64,000 nucleotides of DNA, from NCBI GenBank assembly GCA_964505725.1, contig CAZDJK010000008.1:62001-126000 (forward strand), read 5' to 3'. The position numbers and the translations under genes were made by a program. The notes below the pieces were generated by a model. It was not told where the DNA came from. It did not search any database and saw only the letters and a list, made by a program, of their open reading frames with translations. Below, in pieces: positions 23,614 to 32,342 of the stretch (its first letter is position 1; every line of letters starts with the position of its first letter). This stretch comes from CAVRJC01 sp964505725 (lineage in GTDB: Bacteria; Actinomycetota; Acidimicrobiia; IMCC26256; DASPTH01).

Positions 23614-25011
23614 ATGCGGTGGATTGCGCGTCGCACACCCCACGACCGGGAGATCGCGCGCCTGGCGATCCCCGCATTCGGAGCGCTCGTCGCCGAGCCT
23701 CTGTACGTGCTCGCCGACACCGCCATCGTCGGTCACCTCGGCACTCGACCGCTGGCCGGTCTCGCGATCGCCGGCAGCGTGCTCACCGCCGCGTTCGGCT
23801 TGTTCAATTTCCTCGCGTACGCCACGACCGGCTCGGTGGCACGCCAGTTGGGCGCCGGCAACCGACGAGCCGCCGCCCACCTCGGGGTCGACGGGCTCTG
23901 GTTGGCGCTCGGTCTCGGCGTGTGCCTCACCGTGCTCGGGTTGGTCGCGGCGCCCGCCGTCATCGACGTCATGGGCGCATCGGCGCGCGCCCACCCGTAC
24001 GCCGTGACGTACCTGCGCATCAGCATCCTCGGCGCGCCTGCGCTCCTGCTGACCCTCGCGGGAGCCGGGTACCTCCGCGGCGTGCAGGACACCCGCACGA
24101 CCCTCGTCATCGCGGTCGGCGCCAACACACTCAACCTCGTGCTCGAGGTGCTGCTCGTCTACGGCCTCGGCCTCGGCGTCTCCGGTTCGGCGTGGGGCAC
24201 GGTGCTCGCTCAGCTCGCCGCCGCGGCCGCGTACCTCACGGTGCTCGCGCGCGCGGTCCGCCGGGAGGGGGCGTCGGTCCGGCCCGATGTCGACGGCATC
24301 CGCGCCAACGCGTCGGCAGGGAGCCGCCTGGTGGTGCGCACCGGCTCCCTGCTGTTCGCGTTCCTCGTGGCGGCCGCGATCGCGGCGCGCTTCGGCGACG
24401 ACGAGGTCGCCGCCCACCAGGTCGCGATGCAGGTGATGCTGTTCCTGGCGTTGGGTCTCGACGCGATCGCGATCGCGGCGCAGGCGATGGTGGGCAAATT
24501 CCTGGGTGCCGGCGACGCGCGGGAGGCGCGCGCAGCGTCCCGCCGCATGAACGAGCTCGGCGTCGTGGTCGGGATCGCGGTGGGCGTGCTCGTGGCCTTG
24601 ACCGCGCCGTGGCTCGTCCGCATCTTCACGTCGGACGCCGAAGTGCAACACCTCGCCGAGGAGCTCCTGCTGATCGTGGCGGCGATGCAGCCGGTGGCGG
24701 CGGTGGTGTTCGTGCTCGACGGCGTGCTCATCGGCGCCGGCGACCTGGGCTACCTCGCGCTCGCTATGATCGTCGCAACGTTCGCCGTGTTCTTGCCGCT
24801 CGCGCTCGTCGTGCTCGCGGTCGATGCCGGCGTGCTCTGGCTCTGGGCGACGCTGGCAGCCTGGATGGCGGCCCGGTTCGTGGGGATGGCGGCGCGCTAT
24901 CTGGACGACCGGTGGGAGGTCACCGGCGCGAGCCTCGTCGCCGACGCGCGCGTCACGTCAGGAACTCACGCTCCAGCTCCCCCTTCCGTGCGTTCCACTC
25001 CTCACACGTGA
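23614..25011 (+). CDS. MATE family multidrug/toxin exporter (DinF-like)
   Basis: The 465-residue protein has about 12 membrane helices in two similar halves. The N-terminal signature is REIARLAIPAFGALVAEPLY, then LADTAIVGHLGTRPLAGLAI, which fits the DinF branch of MATE exporters. The second half has QVAMQVMLFLALGLDAIAIA. It should export cationic compounds using a Na+ or H+ gradient. The start at 23614 (MRWIARRTPHDREI) appears leaderless. The 3' end overlaps the convergent GNAT gene by 59 bases. Confidence 0.88.
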   Translation: MRWIARRTPHDREIARLAIPAFGALVAEPLYVLADTAIVGHLGTRPLAGLAIAGSVLTAAFGLFNFLAYATTGSVARQLGAGNRRAAAHLGVDGLWLALGLGVCLTVLGLVAAPAVIDVMGASARAHPYAVTYLRISILGAPALLLTLAGAGYLRGVQDTRTTLVIAVGANTLNLVLEVLLVYGLGLGVSGSAWGTVLAQLAAAAAYLTVLARAVRREGASVRPDVDGIRANASAGSRLVVRTGSLLFAFLVAAAIAARFGDDEVAAHQVAMQVMLFLALGLDAIAIAAQAMVGKFLGAGDAREARAASRRMNELGVVVGIAVGVLVALTAPWLVRIFTSDAEVQHLAEELLLIVAAMQPVAAVVFVLDGVLIGAGDLGYLALAMIVATFAVFLPLALVVLAVDAGVLWLWATLAAWMAARFVGMAARYLDDRWEVTGASLVADARVTSGTHAPAPPSVRSTPHT

Positions 25012-25561
25012 TCGCGTAGCGAACGTGGTCTTCCCACACGCCTCGGATCTGCAGGAACCGGATGGCCGTCCCCTCGTCGCGCAGGCCGATCTTGTGGGCG
25101 ACCCGGCGGCTGCGGCCGTTGCGCGGCACGATCGCCGCCTCCATGCGGTGCAGGCCGAGCGCCTCGAACCCGAACCGGATCACGAGCACCACGCCCTCCG
25201 GGACGTAGCCGTGGCCCGCGTGGTCGACGTCGATCCAGTAGCCGATGAAGCACGACTGGAACGGCCCGCGGAGGACGCTGCCCAGGCTGATCTCGCCCAC
25301 CAGCCCGCCGTCGCGCAGGAAGAGCCCGAAGCCGTAGGCGGTGTCGAACTGCCGCTGGCGCTCCCACGCCCCGCAGCGCGAGCGGAACGCCTCGCGGTCG
25401 GCGACCGGGTCGGGAGCGTGCGGTTCGGGCAGCGGCTCCCACGGCTCGGCCCAGTCCTTGCTGCGGATGCGGATCGTGCGCCACGCCTCGTAGTCGGACA
25501 CGCCGAGCGGGCGGAGCATCACGCGCGGACCGACGAGCGATGTGTCCCGCCGGCCTCTCAC
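24953..25561 (-). CDS. GNAT acetyltransferase (RimJ/RimL type)
   Basis: The 202-residue protein has the RimJ-like N-terminus (LVGPRVMLRPLGVSDYEAWR) and acetyl-CoA-binding region around IGYWIDVDHAGHGYVPEGVV, then FEALGLHRMEAAIVPRNGRS. The pattern matches proteins that acetylate N-terminal amines of ribosomal proteins or other small molecules; the substrate is open. It starts with GTG at 25561 and is divergent from orn, with 74 bp between the start codons. Confidence 0.88.
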   Translation of the reverse strand: MRGRRDTSLVGPRVMLRPLGVSDYEAWRTIRIRSKDWAEPWEPLPEPHAPDPVADREAFRSRCGAWERQRQFDTAYGFGLFLRDGGLVGEISLGSVLRGPFQSCFIGYWIDVDHAGHGYVPEGVVLVIRFGFEALGLHRMEAAIVPRNGRSRRVAHKIGLRDEGTAIRFLQIRGVWEDHVRYAITCEEWNARKGELEREFLT

Positions 25562-25623
25562 ACCCGCGTACCCTGCGTCACATCGCGAACCTTAGAGAGA
25601 TGGCGCAAGCGACGCCACATGCC

Positions 25624-25635
25624 TAGGGTGACCGG
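25624..25635 (+). promoter_or_regulatory. -10 box of a leaderless orn promoter
   Basis: TAGGGT (25624-25629) is followed by exactly 6 bases and then the GTG at 25636, so the mRNA would begin at the start codon. Confidence 0.5.
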
Positions 25636-26220
25636 GTGGCCGAGTCGGCAGCCGACGACGCCGGCCGCCTCGTGTGGCTGGACCTGGAGATGACGGGCCT
25701 CGACACGTCACGCCACGTGATCGTGGAGATCGCCGCCCTCGTCACCGACATCGAGCTCACACCGCTCGACGAGGGCATCGACATCGTGGTGCACCAGCCC
25801 GAGGACGCTCTCGCCGAGATGGACGACTTCGTGCGCTCCATGCACACCCGATCGGGACTCCTCCTTGCGATCCGTTCCTCGACGGTCACGCTCGCGGAGG
25901 CCGGGGCGACGACGCTGGCCTACGTGCGGCACCACGTGCCCACCGCGGGAGTGGCGCCGCTGTGCGGCAACTCGATCGGCGTCGACCGCCGCTTCCTCGA
26001 CGCCCAGCTCCCGGAGCTCGACCGGTACCTCCACTACCGCAACATCGACGTGTCGAGCTTCAAGGAGCTGTGTCGGCGCTGGTACCCGGACGTGTACAAG
26101 CGCCGGCCCGCGAAGGCCGAGCAGCACCGCGCTCTCGCCGACGTGCACGAGTCGATCGCGGAGCTGCGCTTCTACCGCGAGAACATGCTGCGTCCCGCGG
26201 GCGACCGTTCAGCCGAGTAG
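25636..26220 (+). CDS. orn: Oligoribonuclease
   Basis: The 194-residue protein is a DEDDh 3'-5' exonuclease that degrades 2-5-base RNA fragments and linear cyclic-di-nucleotide products such as pGpG. The first acidic pair is in VWLDLEMTGLD, the second region in GNSIGVDRRFLD, and the final His/Asp in AEQHRALADVHESI. Length is typical of Orn. The GTG at 25636 lacks a ribosome-binding site and appears leaderless. The end overlaps the convergent aminotransferase gene by 12 bases. Confidence 0.95.
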   Translation: MAESAADDAGRLVWLDLEMTGLDTSRHVIVEIAALVTDIELTPLDEGIDIVVHQPEDALAEMDDFVRSMHTRSGLLLAIRSSTVTLAEAGATTLAYVRHHVPTAGVAPLCGNSIGVDRRFLDAQLPELDRYLHYRNIDVSSFKELCRRWYPDVYKRRPAKAEQHRALADVHESIAELRFYRENMLRPAGDRSAE

Positions 26221-27312
26221 CTCTCGGAGCGCGCCCACGAGCGTGGTCACCGAACGGTCGCGGGCGCCGTGGCCCATCAGCCCGATCCGCCACGCCTTCC
26301 CCGCGAACTCTCCGAGGGCGCCGCCCACCTCGATGCCGTATGTCTCGAGCAGCGCCTTGCGGAGCGCGGCGTCGTCGACGCCCTCGGGGAGCCACGCGGT
26401 CGTGAGCTCGGGCAGCCGGTGCCCCTCCGCGACGACCAGCCGGAAGCCCAGCTCCGGGAGCTCGCGCTGCAGGCGCTCGCCCACGGCCCGGTGGCGGGCC
26501 CAAGCCGCCTCGAGGCCCTCGTCGAGCAGTGCGCCGAGGCCGGCGTGCAGCGCGAACACCATCGCCACCGGCGCGGTGTGGTGGTACACGCGCCCGGCGC
26601 CGCCAACACCCACGTAGCTCGCGATGAGCGAGAGGTCGAGGTACCACGACTGGGGCGAGTCAACGCGGGCGGCCAACCGCGCGAGCGCGCGCGGCGAGAA
26701 CGTGACAGGGGACAGACCCGGCGGCACGCCCAGGCACTTCTGGGTTCCGGAGTAGCACGCGTCGACGCCCCAAGCGTCGACCTCCACCCGTATCCCTCCG
26801 AGGGACGTGACGGTGTCGACGACCAGGAGCGTGTCGGTGCCCTGCAGTTCGGCGAGCGGCGCGATCTCGTTCTCCACCCCGGTCGACGTCTCCGCGTGCA
26901 CCACCGCGACGAGGCGCGCGTCCGGGTGGGCGCGCTGCGCGTCGAGGAGCCGCTGCGGGTCGAGCGGCTCACCCCAAGGCGCCGCGACCCGCACGACGTC
27001 GGCACCACACCGCCGCGCCACCTCGCACATGCGATCGCCGAACAGGCCGTTGGCGCCGACGATCGCGGTGTCGCCTCGCTCGAGCAGGTTCACGAAGCAG
27101 GTCTCCATGCCCGCGGACCCGCTGCCGCTCATGGGGAGCGTGAGCTCGTTCCGGGTACGGAACACGGTGCGCAGGCGCGCCATCGTGTCGTCCATCAGCG
27201 TGAGGAATTCGGGATCCATGTGCCCGAGCAGCGGGCGGTTGAACGCGAGCACCGCCTCGGGGTACGGGTTGGACGGCCCGGGGCCGAGGAGCAGACGGTC
27301 GGTCAGCGGCAC
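26209..27312 (-). CDS. Class V aminotransferase (alanine-glyoxylate/serine-pyruvate type)
   Basis: The 367-residue PLP enzyme has LLLGPGPSNPYPEAVLAFNR at the start, SGSGSAGMETCFVNLL near residue 60, DTVTSLGGIRVEVDAWGVDA and the PLP-lysine segment YSGTQKCLGVPPG. Such enzymes transfer the amino group of alanine or serine to glyoxylate, linking serine, glycine and glyoxylate pools. The GTG at 27312 (VPLTDRLLLGPGPS) fits homology. The hypothetical gene upstream ends 10 bp away, so the pair is likely co-transcribed. Confidence 0.9.
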   Translation of the reverse strand: MPLTDRLLLGPGPSNPYPEAVLAFNRPLLGHMDPEFLTLMDDTMARLRTVFRTRNELTLPMSGSGSAGMETCFVNLLERGDTAIVGANGLFGDRMCEVARRCGADVVRVAAPWGEPLDPQRLLDAQRAHPDARLVAVVHAETSTGVENEIAPLAELQGTDTLLVVDTVTSLGGIRVEVDAWGVDACYSGTQKCLGVPPGLSPVTFSPRALARLAARVDSPQSWYLDLSLIASYVGVGGAGRVYHHTAPVAMVFALHAGLGALLDEGLEAAWARHRAVGERLQRELPELGFRLVVAEGHRLPELTTAWLPEGVDDAALRKALLETYGIEVGGALGEFAGKAWRIGLMGHGARDRSVTTLVGALRELLG

Positions 27313-27322
27313 GACCAGGAAT

Positions 27323-27691
27323 CTAGGCAACGCGTGCGAGCAGCGGCACCCAGTGGTCGAGCAGCTGGAGGAGCTCGCGCTCGCACTCATCGCCGGCCAC
27401 CAACGCACGCGCCAGCTCGGCGGCGGCGCGGGCAACCCGCGTGACGTCGGGGTCGGGCAACGCGACACCGTGGCTCGCGGCCGCGAATTGAACCGCCTGG
27501 GCCGCCGCACGCGCCGCGCCGGCCGCCTGGCGCGTGTGGTGCGAGTGACGGAGCGAGCGGTCGATCGTCATCGTGATGCGCCAGGCGTCGACCTCGTCCG
27601 CCGCGGTGTCGGCTGCGAGGGACCGCGCGATGCGCGCGAGGTCCTCGGGCGTGAGGCTTCGGAGCGCCTCGGACAGCTGGGCCGGCGTCAT
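27323..27691 (-). CDS. Conserved hypothetical helical protein
   Basis: The 122-residue protein begins MTPAQLSEALRSLTPEDLAR and appears all-helical, with an Ala/Arg-rich centre (HHTRQAAGAARAAAQAVQFA) and a C-terminal CERELLQLLDHWVPLLARV. It has no membrane segment and no motif I recognise. The open frame extends to 27784, but ATG 27691 opens a sensible domain. It precedes the aminotransferase in the same direction. Confidence 0.6.
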   Translation of the reverse strand: MTPAQLSEALRSLTPEDLARIARSLAADTAADEVDAWRITMTIDRSLRHSHHTRQAAGAARAAAQAVQFAAASHGVALPDPDVTRVARAAAELARALVAGDECERELLQLLDHWVPLLARVA

Positions 27692-27814
27692 GACCCGTAT
27701 TCTCGGCACAACCGGACAAAGAGTTGGGGGATATCCGGGTTCCGCAGGATGAATTCTCCGGGCACCCGCGGTGGCGCCAGTCACACGGCGCCGGTCACCG
27801 GAGACCTCGGACCG

Positions 27815-28738
27815 CTACCCGAGACTGCGCACCAGGCCGTCGAGGATGTCGGCCTCCGACACCAGCAGGTCGTCGAACTCGAACGCGCGCATGACGGAGA
27901 CGAGGATCGCGGCACCGCCCACGATCACGTCTACCCGGCCCTGCTCCAGGCCCGGATTGTGCGCACGCTGGGCCAGGTTCTCGGTGGCGAGCGTACGGAA
28001 CACATCCTCGGCGGCCGCCCGCGTGAGGCGGAAGTGGTGCAGGACGGCGCCGTCGTACTCCGGCAGCCCGAGCTCGACCGCGGCGACGGTGGTGACGGTA
28101 CCCGCGAGGCCGACGAGCGTCGCAGCCTCGGCCACGCCGGGGATCGCGCGCCGCACGTCGGCGAGGTGGTCACGCACCACCGCGATCGCGTTCGAGAGCT
28201 CCTCGGGCGCGGGCGGGTCAGAGTGCAGGAACTGCTCGGTGATGCGGACGCAGCCGATGTCGACCGAGACCGCGCCGACCGGCTCGCGCGCACCGAGCAC
28301 GAACTCGGTGGAGCCCCCGCCGATGTCGACGACGAGATACGGAGCCGGCGCGTCGAGATCGGAGGTTGCGCCGGTGAAGGAGAGCGCGGCCTCCTCCTGG
28401 CCCGAGAGCAGCTCCGGCTCGACGCCGAGGGCGTCGCGCGCCGGGGAGAAGAAGTCGTCGCGGTTGGAGGCGTCGCGCGCCGCGCTCGTAGCCGTCGCGC
28501 GCACACGGGTGACGCCGAGGTCGTCGAGCGCGACCCGGTACTCGCGGAGCACCTCCACCGTGCGGCCGATGGCGTCGGGGGCGAGCCGGTGGGTGCGGTC
28601 GACGTCCTGGCCGAGGCGGGTGATCCGCATCCGACGGTCGAGGGGCACCAGCTTCGCGTCGCGGCCGTGACCGTCGACGTCGGCGACGAGGAGCCGCGTG
28701 GAGTTCGTCCCGATGTCGACCGCGGCGACGCGGTTCAC
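27815..28738 (-). CDS. ppx: Exopolyphosphatase / Ppx-GppA phosphatase
   Basis: The 307-residue protein belongs to the sugar-kinase/HSP70/actin fold: phosphate motif 1 VAAVDIGTNSTRLLVAD near the start, the catalytic Glu in LSGQEEAALSF, and phosphate motif 2 YLVVDIGGGSTEFVLG. It lacks the C-terminal HD extension of the long E. coli form, as is common in actinobacteria. It should split inorganic polyphosphate and perhaps pppGpp. Its GTG at 28738 overlaps the DUF501 stop as GTGA, which signals coupling in the eno-ftsB-DUF501-ppx operon. Confidence 0.92.
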   Translation of the reverse strand: MNRVAAVDIGTNSTRLLVADVDGHGRDAKLVPLDRRMRITRLGQDVDRTHRLAPDAIGRTVEVLREYRVALDDLGVTRVRATATSAARDASNRDDFFSPARDALGVEPELLSGQEEAALSFTGATSDLDAPAPYLVVDIGGGSTEFVLGAREPVGAVSVDIGCVRITEQFLHSDPPAPEELSNAIAVVRDHLADVRRAIPGVAEAATLVGLAGTVTTVAAVELGLPEYDGAVLHHFRLTRAAAEDVFRTLATENLAQRAHNPGLEQGRVDVIVGGAAILVSVMRAFEFDDLLVSEADILDGLVRSLG

Positions 28739-29178
28739 GGGGCGAGCTGCTCGTGGGTCCACCGGCCGATCGGGTCGTCACCCCCGGCGAGGAAGTACGC
28801 GTAATGCGCGTGCAGGCACTTCACGCCGGTACGAGTACCACCCACGCCCCCGTGCGGACGCGGCCCGGAGTGCGAGGAGGGCACTGCGGCATCGCGCTCG
28901 GCTGCGTACGCGCGGTGCGCGGCGACGAGCGCGTCGGGATCGACTGCGGCTTCTGCCGCGCGCACACCGCCCGCGCCCTCGAGGCGCGCCACCGCGACGA
29001 CGAGGTCGCGGTCGACGAGCCAGTACCGGGTGGGCATGGGCTCGCCGTCGGCGGTGAAAGGCGCGTTGCGGATGACGACCGGGTTGCCGCTCGCGTCGCG
29101 CACGACCACCGTGAACTCGGCGCGCGGCTCCCGCCCCAGCAGTCGGGTGAGGGTGGCGACGTCGTCGCGACCGGTCAT
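28735..29178 (-). CDS. DUF501 protein
   Basis: The 147-residue protein starts MTGRDDVATLTRLLGREPRA and holds the DUF501 core: NPVVIRNAPFTADGEPMPTR, YWLVDRDLVVAVARLEGAGG, and a final CLHAHYAYFLAGGDDPIGRW. The biochemical function is unknown. It sits between ftsB and ppx, as it does across actinobacteria. Conserved Cys and His in the C-terminal motif might bind metal. Confidence 0.92.
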   Translation of the reverse strand: MTGRDDVATLTRLLGREPRAEFTVVVRDASGNPVVIRNAPFTADGEPMPTRYWLVDRDLVVAVARLEGAGGVRAAEAAVDPDALVAAHRAYAAERDAAVPSSHSGPRPHGGVGGTRTGVKCLHAHYAYFLAGGDDPIGRWTHEQLAP

Positions 29179-29188
29179 CGGCCCCAGT

Positions 29189-29731
29189 CTACGGGGCGGG
29201 TTTCGCGGCGGTCGGGGGCGCGGTCGTGGCCGCGGGCGGCGTCGTCGAGGTCGTCGGCGCAGGGAGGATCACGAAGGGCTGCTCTCCCGGCTCCACGAGC
29301 CCGTAGAGCTGTCTCGCGATCCGCGCGATCTCCGCGTCGCTGCGAAGACGCTTCTCCTGGTTGGCGAGCTTCTCGCTCTGCTGCTGCAAGACGTCGAGCT
29401 GCGCGCGCGCTTTGTGGAGCTGGTTGCGCTGGTCGAGGAAGGAGCGCGTCGGGTACACGAACACGAAGAGCACGCCCACGAGCAGCGCCGCGGCCAGCGC
29501 GCCGCGCACGAGGTGGACGCGCCGCCTACGCACCGCCTCGGGAGTCGGCGGCTTCTTCGCTGCCGATTTCCCAGCCGCCGGCTTCGTGCCTGCCGACTTC
29601 GTGCCGGCCGACTTCCTTGCGGCTGGCTTCCTTGCGGCCGGCTTCGTCGCGGCCGACTTCCTCGCCGCCGGCCTCTGCGCCGGCTTCCTCGTTTCAGGCA
29701 CGCGTGCGACCGCCCGCGAGCGCCGCGCCAC
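29189..29731 (-). CDS. DivIC/FtsB septum formation initiator with Lys/Ala/Pro-rich tail
   Basis: The product has up to 180 residues. Residues 1-65 are a histone-H1-like tail rich in KPAARKSA-type repeats. A single membrane helix covers about 77-93, followed by a coiled coil (QRNQLHKARAQLDVLQQQSE) and the DivIC motif ARQLYGLVEPGEQPFVIL. It should join the FtsL/FtsQ divisome with the coiled coil outside and the basic tail in the cytosol. The GTG at 29731 overlaps the end of eno by 38 bases; an in-frame GTG at 29701 is an alternative start. The Pro/Thr-rich C-terminus is disordered. Confidence 0.88.
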   Translation of the reverse strand: MARRSRAVARVPETRKPAQRPAARKSAATKPAARKPAARKSAGTKSAGTKPAAGKSAAKKPPTPEAVRRRRVHLVRGALAAALLVGVLFVFVYPTRSFLDQRNQLHKARAQLDVLQQQSEKLANQEKRLRSDAEIARIARQLYGLVEPGEQPFVILPAPTTSTTPPAATTAPPTAAKPAP

Positions 29732-30983
29732 CGAGGTAGACGGCTCCCGGGCCGAGCTCGTCCTCGATGCGCAGCAGCTGGTTGTACTTCGCGACCCGTT
29801 CGCCGCGTGCCGGTGCGCCGGCCTTCAGCTGGCCGCAGTTCGTGGCCACCGCGAGGTCGGCGATGGTGACGTCCTCGCTCTCGCCGCTGCGGTGCGACAT
29901 CATCGAGCGGTAGGCGCCGCGTTGCGCGAGCTGCACGGTGTCGAGTGTCTCCGACAGCGTGCCGATCTGGTTGATCTTCACGAGCACCGCATTCGCAACC
30001 CCGAGGTCGATGCCGCGCTCGAGACGGGCGACGTTGGTGACGAAGACGTCGTCGCCGACGAGCTGCACGCGGGCGCCGAGCCGCTCGGTGAGCGCCTTCC
30101 AGCCCTCCCAGTCGTCCTCGGCCATGCCGTCCTCGATCGAGACGATCGGGTACGCGTTGCAGAGCTGCTCGAGACGGCCGAGCCACCCGGTGGCGTCGAA
30201 CTCCACACCCTCGCCGCTCAGCACGTAGCGCCCGTCCTGATAGAGCTCGGTGGCCGCGACGTCGAGTGCGAGCGCGATCTCCTCTCCGGGCCGGTAGCCC
30301 GCGGCCTCGATCGCCGCCAGGAGCAAGGTCAGCGCCTCCTCGTTCGACGGCAGGTCGGGCGCGAACCCGCCCTCGTCGCCGAGCGCAGTCGAGAGCCCGC
30401 GCGAGCGGAGCTGCTCCTTCAGCGCGTGGTATGTCTCGGCGCCCCACCGCAGCGCCTCGGCGAACCCGGCCGCACCGACGGGCGCAAGCATGAACTCCTG
30501 CACGTCGACATTGCTGTCGGCGTGCGCGCCGCCGTTGAGCACGTTGAGGAACGGGACGGGCAGCACGCACGCCCCCGCCCCGCCCACGTAGCGGTACAGC
30601 GGCAGCTCGCACTCGGCCGCCGCGGCCTTGGCGACCGCGAGCGACACGCCGAGCAGGGCGTTGGCGCCGAGGCGCGCCTTGGCGTCGGTCCCGTCGAGCA
30701 GGACCAGCTCCTCGTCGACCACGCGTTGGTCGAGGGCCTCGAGGCCGGTGACGGCATCCGCGATCTCGTTGTTCACGTGCTCGACCGCGCGCCTCACGCC
30801 CTTGCCGCCGTAGCGCAGCCCCCCGTCGCGCAGCTCGTGCGCCTCGTGCGCGCCGGTGCTCGCGCCGCTCGGCACGATGGCGCGGCCTGCGGCGCCCGAG
30901 AGCAGCTCCACCTCGACCTCGACGGTGGGGTTGCCGCGCGAATCGAGCACCTCCCGCCCGATCACCTCGACGATCGCGCTCAT
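29694..30983 (-). CDS. eno: Enolase
   Basis: The 429-residue enzyme converts 2-phosphoglycerate to phosphoenolpyruvate. Motifs in order: VIGREVLDSRGNPTVEVEVE at the N-terminus, SGASTGAHEAHELRDG, catalytic region ALDVAATELY, and the signature VLVKINQIGTLSETLDT with the catalytic Lys, followed by SMMSHRSGESED. Length is standard. GGGAGA precedes the ATG at 30983. It heads the operon with ftsB, DUF501 and ppx. Confidence 0.98.
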   Translation of the reverse strand: MSAIVEVIGREVLDSRGNPTVEVEVELLSGAAGRAIVPSGASTGAHEAHELRDGGLRYGGKGVRRAVEHVNNEIADAVTGLEALDQRVVDEELVLLDGTDAKARLGANALLGVSLAVAKAAAAECELPLYRYVGGAGACVLPVPFLNVLNGGAHADSNVDVQEFMLAPVGAAGFAEALRWGAETYHALKEQLRSRGLSTALGDEGGFAPDLPSNEEALTLLLAAIEAAGYRPGEEIALALDVAATELYQDGRYVLSGEGVEFDATGWLGRLEQLCNAYPIVSIEDGMAEDDWEGWKALTERLGARVQLVGDDVFVTNVARLERGIDLGVANAVLVKINQIGTLSETLDTVQLAQRGAYRSMMSHRSGESEDVTIADLAVATNCGQLKAGAPARGERVAKYNQLLRIEDELGPGAVYLGGAALAGGRTRA

Positions 30984-31031
30984 GGCTCTCCCGGTGTCGG
31001 CGCCCCCGGTCGCCGCCCGCGTCGGGGTCAG

Positions 31032-31044
31032 TAGTGTTGCTCGT
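31032..31044 (+). promoter_or_regulatory. -10 box of a leaderless P450 promoter
   Basis: TAGTGT (31032-31037) is followed by 7 bases and the GTG at 31045. The gene is divergent from eno, 61 bp apart. Confidence 0.4.
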
Positions 31045-32268
31045 GTGACGGATGAGCTTACCGTCTTCAACCCGTTCGCACCGGGTTTCGCCGAGGATCC
31101 GTACCCTTCCTACCGAGCGTGCCTCGAGCACAACCCGGTCCAGCCGCGGCCGCTCGGCCCCTGGATGCTGTTCCGCTACGACGACTGCGTGCGCTTCCTG
31201 CGCGACCCGTCGCTGTCGGTCGAGGACCGCAACGTCGCCACCGCCAACCCCCGCGCCGACCTCCACGAGGAAGCGTACGGCGAGCGGGCGGAGCGGGGGA
31301 CGCGCAGCATGCTCAACATCGACCCGCCCGACCACACCCGCATCCGCGGCATCGTGCAGAATGTGTTCACGCCGCGCGCGGTCGAGCGGCTCGCGCCGCG
31401 GGTCCAGGACCTCGTCGACGCCACGCTCGTCGAGGCCGCGTCGCGCGAGCAGCCCGTCGACCTCATCTCCGAGCTCGCGTTCCCCCTGCCCTTCCGTGTG
31501 ATCTCGGACATGCTCGGCATGCCGGCCGCCGACCGCGCCCTGCTCCGCGACTGGGCCCACACGCTGACGCTCGACCTCGAGCCGACCCTGGCGCCGCTGC
31601 ACGTGCAGGAGATCGTGGACGCGTCGGACCACATGCAGGCGCACGTGCTCGACGCGATCGACTGGAAGCGCGAGCACCCGGCCGACGACCTCCTCACCGC
31701 GCTCGTGCACGCGGAGCAGGACGGCGCGACGCTCACCCCGGCGGAGCTCGTCGACCAGGTCGTCCTGCTGTTCGTCGCGGGTCACGAGACCACCGTGAAC
31801 CTGATCGGCAACGGCGCTCTGGCGCTGCTCCGCAACCGTGCGCAGCTCGAACTCTGGCACCGCGACCCCGCGCTGGCCCCGAATGCGGTCGACGAGCTCC
31901 TGCGCTACGACTCGCCGGTGCAGTTCTCGCGACGGGTGACGACCGCGGCCGTCGAGCTCGGCGACACCACGATCCCGGCCGGCACCTTCCTGTTCCTCGT
32001 GCTGGGCGCGGCCAACCACGACGCGCGACGCTGGGGCGACGAGGCCGACGAGCTCGACCTCGCCCGCCCGGGCGCGGCGCAGCACCTCGCGTTCGGCAGC
32101 GGGGTGCACCACTGCCTGGGCGCGGCGTTGGCGCGCCTCGAGGGTCGCATCGCGCTCGGCACGCTCGTCGCCCGCTACGCGGACACGGAGCTCGCCACGG
32201 ACGCGCCCCGCTGGAGCGGCCGGCTCACCCTGCGGGGCCTGGACGAGCTGCCCGTCGCGCTGCGCTAG
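31045..32268 (+). CDS. Cytochrome P450
   Basis: The 407-residue soluble bacterial P450 has the I-helix AGHETTVNL (oxygen-activating Thr), the ExxR motif in VDELLRYDSP, and the heme loop FGSGVHHCLGAALARLE with the cysteine ligand. The N-terminus (FNPFAPGFAEDPYPSYRACL) is typical of actinobacterial CYPs. No ferredoxin or ferredoxin reductase gene is adjacent, so redox partners must come from elsewhere. Substrate cannot be told from sequence. The start is a GTG without a ribosome-binding site. Confidence 0.95.
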   Translation: MTDELTVFNPFAPGFAEDPYPSYRACLEHNPVQPRPLGPWMLFRYDDCVRFLRDPSLSVEDRNVATANPRADLHEEAYGERAERGTRSMLNIDPPDHTRIRGIVQNVFTPRAVERLAPRVQDLVDATLVEAASREQPVDLISELAFPLPFRVISDMLGMPAADRALLRDWAHTLTLDLEPTLAPLHVQEIVDASDHMQAHVLDAIDWKREHPADDLLTALVHAEQDGATLTPAELVDQVVLLFVAGHETTVNLIGNGALALLRNRAQLELWHRDPALAPNAVDELLRYDSPVQFSRRVTTAAVELGDTTIPAGTFLFLVLGAANHDARRWGDEADELDLARPGAAQHLAFGSGVHHCLGAALARLEGRIALGTLVARYADTELATDAPRWSGRLTLRGLDELPVALR

Positions 32269-32342
32269 CCGGTGCCCGGCCCCGGGGCCAGGAATAGTTG
32301 TGCTCGCAACAAGGTTGGCTCCAGAGTCCGAAGGAGGCGACC

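Noticed and set aside
29269..32112. 947-codon minus-strand open frame
   Set aside because: It is out of frame with eno, ftsB and the P450, which are clearly the real genes.
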